From positions 1 to 64,000 of the forward strand of contig NZ_JAFFZM010000030.1 of NCBI RefSeq assembly GCF_017676345.1: a DNA stretch of 64,000 nt, read 5' to 3'. The notes under the pieces were generated by a model. The model was not told the DNA's origin and did not search any database. It was given only the letters and a program-made list of their open reading frames with translations. Positions 17,888-26,325 of the stretch are shown here, piece after piece. A program made the position numbers and the translations under genes. The DNA comes from Streptomyces smyrnaeus. GTDB taxonomy: Bacteria; Actinomycetota; Actinomycetes; Streptomycetales; Streptomycetaceae. Position 1 is the stretch's first letter. Every line of letters begins with the position of its first letter.

Positions 17888-19135
17888 TCAGCCGACCTTG
17901 TCCTTCGCGGTCGACTGCGCCTCCTTCAAGGCGCCCTCGGGGCTCTTGGACTTGCTGAGAGCCTTCTGCACGGCGGTCCACAGCGGCTCGGAGATCTTGG
18001 GGTAGTCGGTGCCGAGGTTGTCGCTGGTGCGGCCCTTGGCGGTACGCACCGCCTTGACCCACGGCTTCAGCCGGGGCTTCTCCTTGAGCAGCTGGTCCTG
18101 GGTGGCCTTGGTCGGCGGGATGTAGTACGCGAAGGTCTTGGCCGTCTCCACCATCCCCTCGGGGGTGGTCATGCACTTCACGATCTTCTTGGTGACGTCG
18201 TAGCGGCCGGTGTCCTTCTGGACGGGCGCGGTGATGAACTCGCCGCCGGTCGGGGTCGGGGCCACACCCCCGTCCTTGCCGGGGATCTGGAGGACGCCGG
18301 TGTCGAACTTCGCCTTCGCGGCGCTGTCGACCTGCCAGGTGCCGTTCACGGCGAAGGCGAACTTGCCGGTCAGGAACTCCTCCCAGGTCGTGTTCTGGGA
18401 GTTGTTGATCACCGACTCGGGGGCGTAGCCCCTCTTCCGCCAGTCGGTCCACAGCTTCAGCGCGTCGGCCGCCTCCGGCGAGTCGAGGTCGTGCAGGTCG
18501 GCGCCGGCTCCCCAGAACCACGGCAGGAACTGGAAGGAGCCTTCCTCGGTGCCGATCCCGGCGAAGGTGATGCCCTTCTTGCCGGCTCCGGTCACCTTCT
18601 TCAGCGCGGCGGTGAGGGAGTCCCAGTCCTTGACCGAGGCGGGGTCGACGCCCGCGGCGTCGAGGACATCCTTGTTGTAGTAGAGCGCGAGCGTGTTGGC
18701 GCCCACGGGGATGCCGTACTTCTTGCCGTCCACGACACCGGCCGCCAGCAGGTTCTTGTCGATCCCGGAGGTGCCGAGGCCGAACTCCTTCATCGTGGTG
18801 AGCATGCCGGTGTCGGCGAGGGTGGAGACGGCGGGGTTGTCGAGCAGCATGAGGTCCGGCGACGTACCCTCCTGGGCCGCCAGAAGCGCCTGGTTGGTGA
18901 GCGCTGTGGTGTCGTAGGCGGTGCGCTTGATCGTGACGCCGGCCTTGTCGCCGCACTTGGCGACGCGCTCGGCCCACTCGGACGACTTCTTGTGCTGCGG
19001 GTACGGGTCCCACCAGGTGTAGGTGTCGCTGGACTGCGCGCCACCGGCGCCCGTGTCGGACGAGCATCCGGCCATGGCCAGGACGGCGGCCCCGCACACG
19101 GCTATCGCTCGGACGGATCTCGATGCGCTGCTCAT
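17888..19135 (-). CDS. Extracellular sugar-binding lipoprotein (SBP_bac_1 family)
   Basis: 415-residue solute-binding component of the importer. The N terminus has a positively charged segment, hydrophobic core and lipobox ending at Cys24 (M-A-G-C). The mature protein shows the CUT1 pattern 'YTWWDPYPQHKKSSEWAERV', 'LYYNKDVLDAAGVDP', 'AFAVNGTWQVDSAAKAKF'. The start overlaps the stop of the LacI gene (ATGA), so expression is coupled to its own regulator. The ligand is probably an arabinose-containing oligosaccharide released by the upstream secreted glycosidase (inference from context). Confidence 0.9.
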   Translation of the reverse strand: MSSASRSVRAIAVCGAAVLAMAGCSSDTGAGGAQSSDTYTWWDPYPQHKKSSEWAERVAKCGDKAGVTIKRTAYDTTALTNQALLAAQEGTSPDLMLLDNPAVSTLADTGMLTTMKEFGLGTSGIDKNLLAAGVVDGKKYGIPVGANTLALYYNKDVLDAAGVDPASVKDWDSLTAALKKVTGAGKKGITFAGIGTEEGSFQFLPWFWGAGADLHDLDSPEAADALKLWTDWRKRGYAPESVINNSQNTTWEEFLTGKFAFAVNGTWQVDSAAKAKFDTGVLQIPGKDGGVAPTPTGGEFITAPVQKDTGRYDVTKKIVKCMTTPEGMVETAKTFAYYIPPTKATQDQLLKEKPRLKPWVKAVRTAKGRTSDNLGTDYPKISEPLWTAVQKALSKSKSPEGALKEAQSTAKDKVG

Positions 19136-20187
19136 GGTGTTCCTCCTTGCACGGATGAGGTGCTGGGTACTGCGGGGGGCGGCCCGGTACTGCCGCGGTC
19201 GATGAGTTCGGGCGGGAGGAGACGCAGGATGTGCGGCTCCTCGCGGTTGTCCGGCGAGACGATGCGGCGCACCAACTGGGTCACGGCAAGCTCGCCGAGC
19301 CGGTCCGGCGCGCTCTCGATGGAGGAGAACGGCAGGGAGAAGGTGCGGGCGAACTCGTCGGAGTACCGGCCGACGACCGACAGGTCGCGCGGCGCCACCA
19401 GTCCGCGTGCGTGCAGCACCGACGGCAGGGCCGCGGCGGCGGCCTCGTTGCCCAGCAGCAGTCCGGTGGCGGTCGGGTGGGCGTCGAACAGCGCGTGCAG
19501 GCAGCGCCCGACCTGGGGCTGCTGCGACTCGCCGAAGACCGCGTGGAGCCGGATCCCGCGAGCGCGTGCCTGCTGGGCCACCGCGTTCTGCAGCCGCCAG
19601 ACGTAGGCGCCGCCCCGTTCGACGACGTGCGCGGGCTGCGAGACGAGGATCAGTTCCCGGTGGCCCAGCCGGTGCAGATGATCGACCATCAGCCGGCCCG
19701 TCGCCTCGAAGTCGAGGTCGAAGACGTCGACGCCGGAGCAGTCGCCGGGCAGTCCGACCAGGGTGCCGGGCTGCGGGGCGTTGCGCAGCAGGGGCAGCCG
19801 GGCGTCGTCCTGCGCGACGTTGAGCAGGACGACGCCGTCGACCATCCGCGAGGAGGTGATCCGGCCCAGCGCGCGGGCGCCGTCGGCCTCCGTGACGAGC
19901 AGGGTGTCGTAGCCGAGCGCCCGCGCGGTGTCGCTGACGCCCCGGATGTACTGCAGCATGGCCGGGGCGAATTCGTCCTCGAGGAACTGGGCGAGCAGCC
20001 CGATCACCCTGGTCTCCGCGGTGGCCAGTGCCCGCGCACCGGCGTTGGGCGTGTAGCCCAGCTCCCGGGCCGCTTCCCGGACGCGTTCTTGTACCGCCTC
20101 GGAGATGGAGCGCTTGCCGGACAGCGCGTACGACGCCGTACTGCGGGAGACTCCCGCAGCGCGGGCTATGTCCCCGATCGTGACCAT
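19132..20187 (-). CDS. LacI-family regulator of the glycan utilisation locus
   Basis: 351-residue regulator. The N-terminal HTH is 'VTIGDIARAAGVSRSTASYA' with 'LSGKRSISEAVQERV'; a periplasmic-binding-protein-like sensor follows. It lies inside the operon, between the secreted glycosidase gene and the sugar-binding lipoprotein gene (ATGA overlap), so it is expected to autoregulate. The 22-bp palindrome at 24001, with a central CG as in most LacI-family operators, is the obvious target. The inducer is probably a sugar released by the encoded enzymes. Confidence 0.9.
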   Translation of the reverse strand: MVTIGDIARAAGVSRSTASYALSGKRSISEAVQERVREAARELGYTPNAGARALATAETRVIGLLAQFLEDEFAPAMLQYIRGVSDTARALGYDTLLVTEADGARALGRITSSRMVDGVVLLNVAQDDARLPLLRNAPQPGTLVGLPGDCSGVDVFDLDFEATGRLMVDHLHRLGHRELILVSQPAHVVERGGAYVWRLQNAVAQQARARGIRLHAVFGESQQPQVGRCLHALFDAHPTATGLLLGNEAAAAALPSVLHARGLVAPRDLSVVGRYSDEFARTFSLPFSSIESAPDRLGELAVTQLVRRIVSPDNREEPHILRLLPPELIDRGSTGPPPAVPSTSSVQGGTP

Positions 20188-20263
20188 GGTGCCTTCCCTT
20201 TCGGGCCGTTGACGTCCGGCTTCCGGTGGCCGGCGGCCCCCGTCCGAGGGCCGCCGGCGGCTG

Positions 20264-23200
20264 CTACGGCCGGTCCGCGAACCGCGCGAGCGTGATCTTG
20301 TCGAGTACGGGTGCGTACCGGGAGCGCAGCAGGATTCCGGGGAACGTCTGTGACGCGTAGGTCCTGCCGTCGAAGTTGGGCAGTTCCTCGGCCGAGAACC
20401 GGATCGTGTTGCTGCCCTTCTTCAACCGCACAGGGACGGTCTTCTCCCAGAAGTTGTTCTCGTGGAACGTGTGCGGGAACAGCGTGCGGCGCGGCTGTGC
20501 GCCGTTGACGGAGATGTCCGCGGGCCGGGCGAGCGGGTCGGGGTTGTAGTGGGTGGCCTCGGACTGCTCCGGGTTGGAGTAGCGCACACGCATGGCGTAC
20601 AGACCCGCCTTCTCGGCCTCCACCCGGAAGGTCGCGGTGTTGCCGTTGCCCGGCTCGCCGCCGATGCCGCGCACCGCGGAACCGTCGTCGGCCAGCGACA
20701 GCTTCGCGGCCTCGGCGGAACCGGCGAGCTCGGCGTCCTCGGCCTGGTAGACGGTCGGCTTGAGGCTCTTGGAGCCCTGTTCGACGGCGAGGTGGTCGAC
20801 GAGGGTCCTGCCGGACTTCCCGGTGACGGTGACCTTGTTGACGCCGCCGGACAGTGAGGCGGCCACCTTCTTGGCCGACGGCGAGACGGACAGCGCCCGC
20901 TGGCCGTTCACGGTGAGCTGTGCCCGTCCGGCGCCTCGCGTGCCGAGGCTGAGCGTGGCCTCCGAGTCGGCCGGCGAGTAGACCCAGAAGGTCGCGCTGT
21001 CGCCCGGCTCCAGCTGCGCGGCGCCCGCGCCCGTGACGCCGCCTTGGTCGTAGACGGGGCGCCCGCCGTCCAGCGCGGCCAGCTCGCCCTCGTATCGCTC
21101 CTTCTTCACCTCGGGGTCGGGCAGCGTGAGTGTGAGCCGGTCGACGATCGCGTCGCCCTTGGTGGCGCGCTTGCCGTCGAGGCTCTTCGCGGCGAGCGAG
21201 AGTGTGTGCTTGCCCTTCGTCAGCTCGACCGTGGTGTCGGTGTGGTCCCAGACCACCCACTTGTAGCCCAGCGGCAGGTTCAGCTCCTGCTCGGCGCCGC
21301 CGTCCACCGTGAGGAACACATTGGTGGGGCCCCGCTCCTCGACCTTGTCGAAGGTGTTGAGCGAGTTGGCGAAGACGCTCAGGTCGTAGGTGCCGTCCTC
21401 GGGCACGTCCACGGTGAAGTCGAGCTTCACATCGGAGCCCGTCCGCAGACCCCCGACGTCGTAGCCGCCCGAGGTGTAGAACTTCGCCACGTCGGACGGT
21501 GAGCCCTCGGGGCCGTTCTTGCTGTAGCCGGAGCCGGAGTGCGCGGCGTCCTCGGCCTCGTAGCCGCCCTCCCACAGCGTGCCGGGGCGCGCGGTCTTCG
21601 TCTCCCCGCCGCCCGGGGCGAGGACGATCTCGTACGCCGACGACTCCTTCAGCGCCGGCAGGCCGTCGTCGTCACCGAAGTCGAAGACCACCGAGCCGTC
21701 GGCACGCACCTTGGCGTCCTTCTCGGCGATCAGTCGCGGGCGGGCGGCGTCGCCGATCTGCCCGCTCCAGGGGATCTCGCGGATCCAGGCGTGCGCCGTG
21801 TCCCCGAAGACGTCGGCCGGCACACGGTCGAAGATGATGTGCCCGCCGCCGTCGGAGCCGCCGAAGATCGCCCGCGCCTGGCGCTTCTTCTTGTCCAGGG
21901 TGGCCACACCCTGCATCGTGTAGTTCTCGCCGGGGAACGGCGGGTTCACCTGGACGGTGCGGCCGGTCATGCTGCCGTACGCCTGGTAGAGCCACCACTG
22001 GCCGTTGCCCCGGTTGGCCTGCACCGCCGAGTCCGACAGATTGCCGTCGATGTTCCAGTAGGCGATGTCGGCGTCGACCTTCGACTCCTCGATCGCCGAG
22101 ATCCACTGGATCATCTGGCCGGGGACCGAGGTGTGGTAGTTGTACGCGTACTCGTTGATGTTGATGGGCAGTTCGGTGCCCTCGTGAGCGGTGCCGGCGA
22201 AGATCTTCTTCTCCCAGCCGCGGTACTTCTCGACGCTGGTGCGGATCTGCTCGGGGTGGCTCAGCTCGTGCCAGGTCATGACCTCCGGCACGGTGCCGGC
22301 CCGCACCGCGTGCTTGAGGAACCCCTGGACCTGGGTGAACAGCACACTGGTGTTGGGCCCGGCGATCCGCGCGTGCGGCATCTTGCCCTTGATCAGCCGG
22401 TTCACGTCGTCCCACGCGGCGAAGTAGTCGTCCGGCTCGTCCAGCCAGCTGGTGCCGTTGTAGCTCCACTTTCCGGTGCCGAACATATTGCCCTCGGGCT
22501 CGTTGAAGGGCACGAAGACGATGTTGTCCTGGTACTTCGCGGGCAGCTTGAGGACCTGGTCGACCTGCTTGGCGATCTTCTTCTTGTAGGTCCGCATCTT
22601 CTCCGCCGGCGTGTCGCCCTCCCACTGGTAGGGAAAGCCGCGGTGGATGTCGGTCATGTAGATGTAGACGTCGCCGTCGGTGCTGTCCGCGAGCGGTTCG
22701 ACGACCTCCAGCGCGTCGGCGCCCGGGTGCTGCGGCCCGTCCTGCGCCTTGGTGGAGACAGTGCGCAGGTTCATTCCCTCGATGAGGTTGTTCGTCGGCA
22801 CGTCCTGCCCGTAGAGCCCGTAGAGGGTGCCGGACGCGCCACCGTGGAAGTCTCCGGTCTCCTTGCCGAGATCGACGGTGAGCTCTCCCTCGCGGACCAC
22901 GGTGACCTTCGCGGTCACCGTCCGCCCGGCGGCCTTGCCGGACACGGTGAAGGAGCCGGGCGCGGCGTACTGGTCGGGGTCCACCGGATCCCAGTCCACG
23001 GCCACATGCCGGTCATAGCCGTCGGAGTAGGTGGCACGCACCGTGTCGGGAAGCTTCGGAGCGGTCCCGGTGGTGGTGCGTATCCCGTACTCCTCCTTCG
23101 TCAGGCCGGTGGGCGTCGGCCTCTCGCCGACCGTCCGCGCGACCTGGTCCGCCGTCAGGGCCGCGTGGTGGATGGTGAACTCGTCCACGGCACCGGCGAA

Positions 23201-23950
23201 CAGCGGGTCCTGGTAGAAGGACTTGCCGAGGTATCCGGCGAATTTGCCGGCGTCGTCGATGAGCTCACCGGCGCTGACGGTCGTTCTGGCGGACGCCACG
23301 GCGGCGCCGTCGAGGTAGGTGGTGACGCGGTCGGCATCGGTGTCGAGCGTGACGGTGAGGGTCTTCCACTCCTTGTCCGGCAGCGCGGCCGTCCCGGTGA
23401 CCTTTGCCTCGCCGCCACCGCCGGAGGTGGTGACGGACGTGCGCAGCAGCCCGTCTGCGTTGTACGGCGTGCTGAACAGATACCGGTCGGTGTCCTTGCC
23501 GAGTGCGTAGATCCACTGCCACGGCGCCGTTCCGCCGTCCCAGCGCACCCGGGCCGAGACGGTCAGATCGGTGGCCCCGCTCAACGCTCCCTCGGGCAGC
23601 CGGACGTAGGACCCGTCGGAGTCGGCCGCTCCACCGGGAAGGTCGAGGGCGGACCCGCCCGCCGCGCCGTCGACCAGCGCCGCGCTCCTTCCGTTCACCA
23701 AAGTGCCGTCCAGCCCGTTGCCCGAACTGTCGGCGACGGTCCCGGAGGCCAGGTCGTCGTCGTCGAACGTGTATGTGAGGGCCGGCTCCGGCAGTTCGGC
23801 GGCGGACGCCGTGGTCGGCGGGCCCGCACCCAGCAGGCCGATGCCCAGTGCGACAGCCAGCGCCACGGACAGGCCGGCCCGGACCTGACCCGTTCGCGGG
23901 CGTTGCTGTCGTGCTCTCGCACGTGTCTGTCCTGCTCTCAGTAGCACCAT
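20264..23950 (-). CDS. Secreted multidomain glycosidase (LamG, Big_4-like, GH-A clan barrel, CBM35-like modules)
   Basis: 1228-residue exported enzyme. The ATG at 23950 has GGAG nine bases upstream and opens a long Arg-rich N-region with a signal peptide ending near ASAA. Order: LamG/concanavalin-like domain (about 50-230, 'LTYTFDDDDLASGTVADSSG'); bacterial Ig-like domain (about 240-315, 'YSDGYDRHVAVDWDPVDP'); catalytic barrel (about 320-800); two CBM35/CBM6-like modules starting at YEAEDA and YQAEDA. Glu484 (FNEPEGN) and Glu600 (NINEYAYN) fit the acid/base and nucleophile of clan GH-A. The nearest family I can suggest is GH39, which includes enzymes cutting arabinogalactan side chains, but the match is weak. 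First gene of the locus; likely to attack plant arabinoglycan outside the cell. Confidence 0.75.
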   Translation of the reverse strand: MVLLRAGQTRARARQQRPRTGQVRAGLSVALAVALGIGLLGAGPPTTASAAELPEPALTYTFDDDDLASGTVADSSGNGLDGTLVNGRSAALVDGAAGGSALDLPGGAADSDGSYVRLPEGALSGATDLTVSARVRWDGGTAPWQWIYALGKDTDRYLFSTPYNADGLLRTSVTTSGGGGEAKVTGTAALPDKEWKTLTVTLDTDADRVTTYLDGAAVASARTTVSAGELIDDAGKFAGYLGKSFYQDPLFAGAVDEFTIHHAALTADQVARTVGERPTPTGLTKEEYGIRTTTGTAPKLPDTVRATYSDGYDRHVAVDWDPVDPDQYAAPGSFTVSGKAAGRTVTAKVTVVREGELTVDLGKETGDFHGGASGTLYGLYGQDVPTNNLIEGMNLRTVSTKAQDGPQHPGADALEVVEPLADSTDGDVYIYMTDIHRGFPYQWEGDTPAEKMRTYKKKIAKQVDQVLKLPAKYQDNIVFVPFNEPEGNMFGTGKWSYNGTSWLDEPDDYFAAWDDVNRLIKGKMPHARIAGPNTSVLFTQVQGFLKHAVRAGTVPEVMTWHELSHPEQIRTSVEKYRGWEKKIFAGTAHEGTELPININEYAYNYHTSVPGQMIQWISAIEESKVDADIAYWNIDGNLSDSAVQANRGNGQWWLYQAYGSMTGRTVQVNPPFPGENYTMQGVATLDKKKRQARAIFGGSDGGGHIIFDRVPADVFGDTAHAWIREIPWSGQIGDAARPRLIAEKDAKVRADGSVVFDFGDDDGLPALKESSAYEIVLAPGGGETKTARPGTLWEGGYEAEDAAHSGSGYSKNGPEGSPSDVAKFYTSGGYDVGGLRTGSDVKLDFTVDVPEDGTYDLSVFANSLNTFDKVEERGPTNVFLTVDGGAEQELNLPLGYKWVVWDHTDTTVELTKGKHTLSLAAKSLDGKRATKGDAIVDRLTLTLPDPEVKKERYEGELAALDGGRPVYDQGGVTGAGAAQLEPGDSATFWVYSPADSEATLSLGTRGAGRAQLTVNGQRALSVSPSAKKVAASLSGGVNKVTVTGKSGRTLVDHLAVEQGSKSLKPTVYQAEDAELAGSAEAAKLSLADDGSAVRGIGGEPGNGNTATFRVEAEKAGLYAMRVRYSNPEQSEATHYNPDPLARPADISVNGAQPRRTLFPHTFHENNFWEKTVPVRLKKGSNTIRFSAEELPNFDGRTYASQTFPGILLRSRYAPVLDKITLARFADRP

Positions 23951-24366
23951 CGTTGCGGCTCCTGCGAGGTGTCGTAGGACTGTGTCGAGCTGCCTGGAGG
24001 GGTGTCGAACCGGTTCGACACCGCCCCGAAGACGCGATGCCTTCCGTTGTGCGGCGGTGATGTGGATCTGTGACACGCACGTGCGCGCCGTGAGTGACGG
24101 GGAGCGACAGCACCCGGCCTCGAACCGCCGGCCGAGACCTGACGTTCGAAATATCGGATGCCATTCCATGCGCCGAACGCAACATAAGGTGAGGCAGATG
24201 GGGCGTCAATGCTCCGCGCAACGCCTTTCACCCACGAGCCGGCCGCGGGCGGGCCGCGCTGCGCGCGACTCGTAGCACCGCGCTCCGAAGAAATGAAGAG
24301 ATTCTCCGTAAATGACCCCTAAAGTGGCATGCGGCCCTCAGAGCTGACGAGAATTGAGAGGGACGT
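23951..24366. other. Divergent intergenic region, glycosidase / CAP protein
   Basis: 416 bases. It holds the LacI-type palindrome at 24001-24022 and two further GTGTCG half-sites at 23968-23974 and 23982-23988, all between the glycosidase start and the middle of the region. An AT-rich stretch at 24282-24335 probably carries the promoter of the CAP-domain gene. No small gene was recognised. Confidence 0.6.
24001..24022. promoter_or_regulatory. Perfect 22-bp palindromic LacI-type operator
   Basis: GGTGTCGAACC followed immediately by its exact reverse complement (central CG). It lies 51-72 bases upstream of the secreted glycosidase start, at the head of the locus that encodes the LacI regulator. 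Inferred target of that regulator. Confidence 0.75.
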
Positions 24367-24849
24367 ATGGGGTTCGTGTTCAGCCGGATCGCCGGGCGCG
24401 GTGGCGCGGCCTTCGGGCTCGCGCTGGCACTGGTGACCGCCACAGGGTGGGAGGCCGGCGCCGCGCCCTCACGCGCCGATGTGCTGGCGCTGGTCAACGC
24501 CGAGCGGGCGCGGGCGGGCTGCCCCGTGGTGGCCGAGAACGCCGCGCTGCGGCGGGCCGCACAGCGGCACAGCACACGGATGGCACGGGCACGCGTCCTC
24601 TCCCACACCCGGCCCGAGAACGCGGGCCCCGGGCGACGCGTGGCCCGGGAGGGTTACCGGTTCCGGCGCGTGGGAGAGAATCTCGCCCGGGGCCAGTGGC
24701 ACGCCGCCGATGTGGTGCGGGCGTGGATGCGCAGCCCCAAGCACCGCGCCTCATTGACCAACTGCGCCTTCCGGGACGCCGGCGTGGGGGTGAGCCGCGC
24801 TCGCGGGGGCCCCTGGTGGACGCTGCTGCTGGGCACCAGGAGCAGATAG
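24367..24849 (+). CDS. Secreted CAP-domain (SCP/PR1-like) protein
   Basis: 160-residue exported protein. A signal peptide (residues 1-32, ending near AGAA) is followed by one CAP domain. Visible signatures are 'DVLALVNAERARAGCPVV', His in 'HSTRMARARVLSHT', 'GYRFRRVGENLARG' and 'VVRAWMRSPKHRASLTN'. The spacing of the His, Glu and His residues matches the family's putative metal-binding cleft. Bacterial CAP proteins are extracellular and of uncertain function. The two Cys residues could form a disulfide. ATG at 24367 is preceded by GAGAGGGA. Convergent with the subtilisin gene. Confidence 0.85.
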   Translation: MGFVFSRIAGRGGAAFGLALALVTATGWEAGAAPSRADVLALVNAERARAGCPVVAENAALRRAAQRHSTRMARARVLSHTRPENAGPGRRVAREGYRFRRVGENLARGQWHAADVVRAWMRSPKHRASLTNCAFRDAGVGVSRARGGPWWTLLLGTRSR

Positions 24850-24890
24850 CACCGCCGGCGTAGGCGCACACGCGGCGTGAGCGCACACGA

Positions 24891-24923
24891 CCGCGGCCCG
24901 GTGTGTGGGGCACCGGGCCGCGG
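24891..24923. terminator. Bidirectional terminator between the CAP and subtilisin genes
   Basis: Perfect 13-bp stem CCGCGGCCCGGTG / CACCGGGCCGCGG with a 7-base loop in the convergent gap. One of the strongest hairpins in the window. Confidence 0.75.
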
Positions 24924-24991
24924 AAGGTGGGGGGTTGCTCGGGTGGTTCGTTCGTCACCCGACGGCGTTCAGGCCGCTTCGACCGAAACCG

Positions 24992-26206
24992 TCACTCGAC
25001 GACGTTCAGCAGCAGGTTGGGCGAGCCCTGGCCGGGGTTGCCGACGACGTCCTTGGAGGCGCCGTCCGTCAGGGCCTTGGAGACGGCCTCCGGAGTGGCG
25101 TCCTTGTGGCCCGAGAGGTAGACCGCCGCGGCGCCCGCGACGTGCGGGGAGGCCATGGAGGTGCCGGAGATGGTGTCGGTGGCGTCGTCACCGGTGTTCC
25201 AGGCGCCGGTGATGTCGACGCCGGGCGCGTACAGGTCGAGCACGTCGCCGTAGTTGGAGAAGGTGGCCTGGGCGTCCTTGTCGTCGGTGGCGCCGACGGT
25301 GAGGGCTTCCTTCACCCGGGCCGGCGAGCTGTTCCCGGCGTCCGTGCCCTCGTTGCCCGCGGCCACCGCGAAGGTGACGCCCGCCTTGATGGAGTTCTGC
25401 ACCGCCTTGTCCAGCGCCTCGTCGGCGCCGCCGCCCAGCGACATGTTGGCGACCGAGGGGGCCTTGGCGTTCTTGGTGACCCAGTCGATGCCCGCGACGA
25501 CCTGCTCGGTGGTGCCCGAGCCCTGGTCGTCCAGGACGCGGACGGCGACCACGTCGGCCTTCTTGGCGACGCCGTGCGCCTCGCCCGCGACCGTGCTGGC
25601 GACATGTGTGCCGTGGCCGTTGCCGTCCGAGGCGTCCTCGTCGCCGTCGACCGCGTCGAAGCCGCTCTTGGCGCGGTCGCCGAAGTCCTTGTGCGTGGTG
25701 CGGACACCGGTGTCGATGATGTACGCGGTGACGCCCTCACCCGCGCTGTCCGGGTAGGTGTACTTCTTGTCCAGCTTCAGCTCGGGGGTGTCGATGCGGT
25801 CCAGGCCCCAGGAGGGCGGGTCGGCCTGCTCACCGGTGATCGAGTGCTTCTGGTTCGCGTAGACCTTGTCGACCGCCGGGTCGGCGGCCAGTTCCTCGGC
25901 CTCGCTCGCGGACATCTTCGCCGAATAGCCGTTGAGAGCCTTGGTGAAGGTCTTGCGCACCTTTCCGCCGTGGTCGGCGATGACCGACCGGCCCTTGGCG
26001 GAGGCCGACTTGGTGCTCACGGCCGACTTCTTCATCGTGACGATGTAGCTGCCCTTGACGGCCTTCGCGGAGCCCGCCCCGACGACGGTGCCCTGTGCGG
26101 GCGCCTCCGGAGTCGCGTTCGCGGGGAGCGCCGTGACGGTACCGATGGCCGCCGCGGCCACTGCCGCGGATATGCCGAGAGCAACTTTCTTACGCGTCAC
26201 TGCCAT
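24992..26206 (-). CDS. Secreted S8 (subtilisin-type) serine protease with I9 propeptide
   Basis: 404-residue extracellular protease. Signal peptide (1-31, ending near ANA), then an inhibitor_I9 propeptide ('KGSYIVTMKKSAVSTKS' to about residue 120), then the catalytic domain with the triad Asp165 (IIDTG), His198 (HGTH) and Ser350 (GTSMASP); AAGNE supplies the oxyanion Asn. Length and order match the common Streptomyces proteinase K/aqualysin-like enzymes without extra C-terminal domains. The ATG at 26206 is preceded by GAGGAACC. Probably synthesised as an inactive precursor and matured outside the cell. Confidence 0.93.
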   Translation of the reverse strand: MAVTRKKVALGISAAVAAAAIGTVTALPANATPEAPAQGTVVGAGSAKAVKGSYIVTMKKSAVSTKSASAKGRSVIADHGGKVRKTFTKALNGYSAKMSASEAEELAADPAVDKVYANQKHSITGEQADPPSWGLDRIDTPELKLDKKYTYPDSAGEGVTAYIIDTGVRTTHKDFGDRAKSGFDAVDGDEDASDGNGHGTHVASTVAGEAHGVAKKADVVAVRVLDDQGSGTTEQVVAGIDWVTKNAKAPSVANMSLGGGADEALDKAVQNSIKAGVTFAVAAGNEGTDAGNSSPARVKEALTVGATDDKDAQATFSNYGDVLDLYAPGVDITGAWNTGDDATDTISGTSMASPHVAGAAAVYLSGHKDATPEAVSKALTDGASKDVVGNPGQGSPNLLLNVVE

Positions 26207-26325
26207 GGCGAGGGTTCCTCCTCGTGTGGGGGGATGCGCATGTGGGGTGCGCGATCGGCACGCTAAGCGCACTGTCACGAGCAGGACAAGAGGGCGACTG
26301 TGACGCGGGTAGACGGTCAATTGCC

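Noticed and set aside
21539..23944. 801-residue open frame opposite the secreted glycosidase
   Set aside because: Antisense shadow; no signal, no domain, and the sense gene has a full domain series.
24282..24366. Possible riboswitch (c-di-AMP ydaO type) before the CAP-domain gene
   Set aside because: The conserved ydaO core motifs could not be recognised, so only a promoter is likely.
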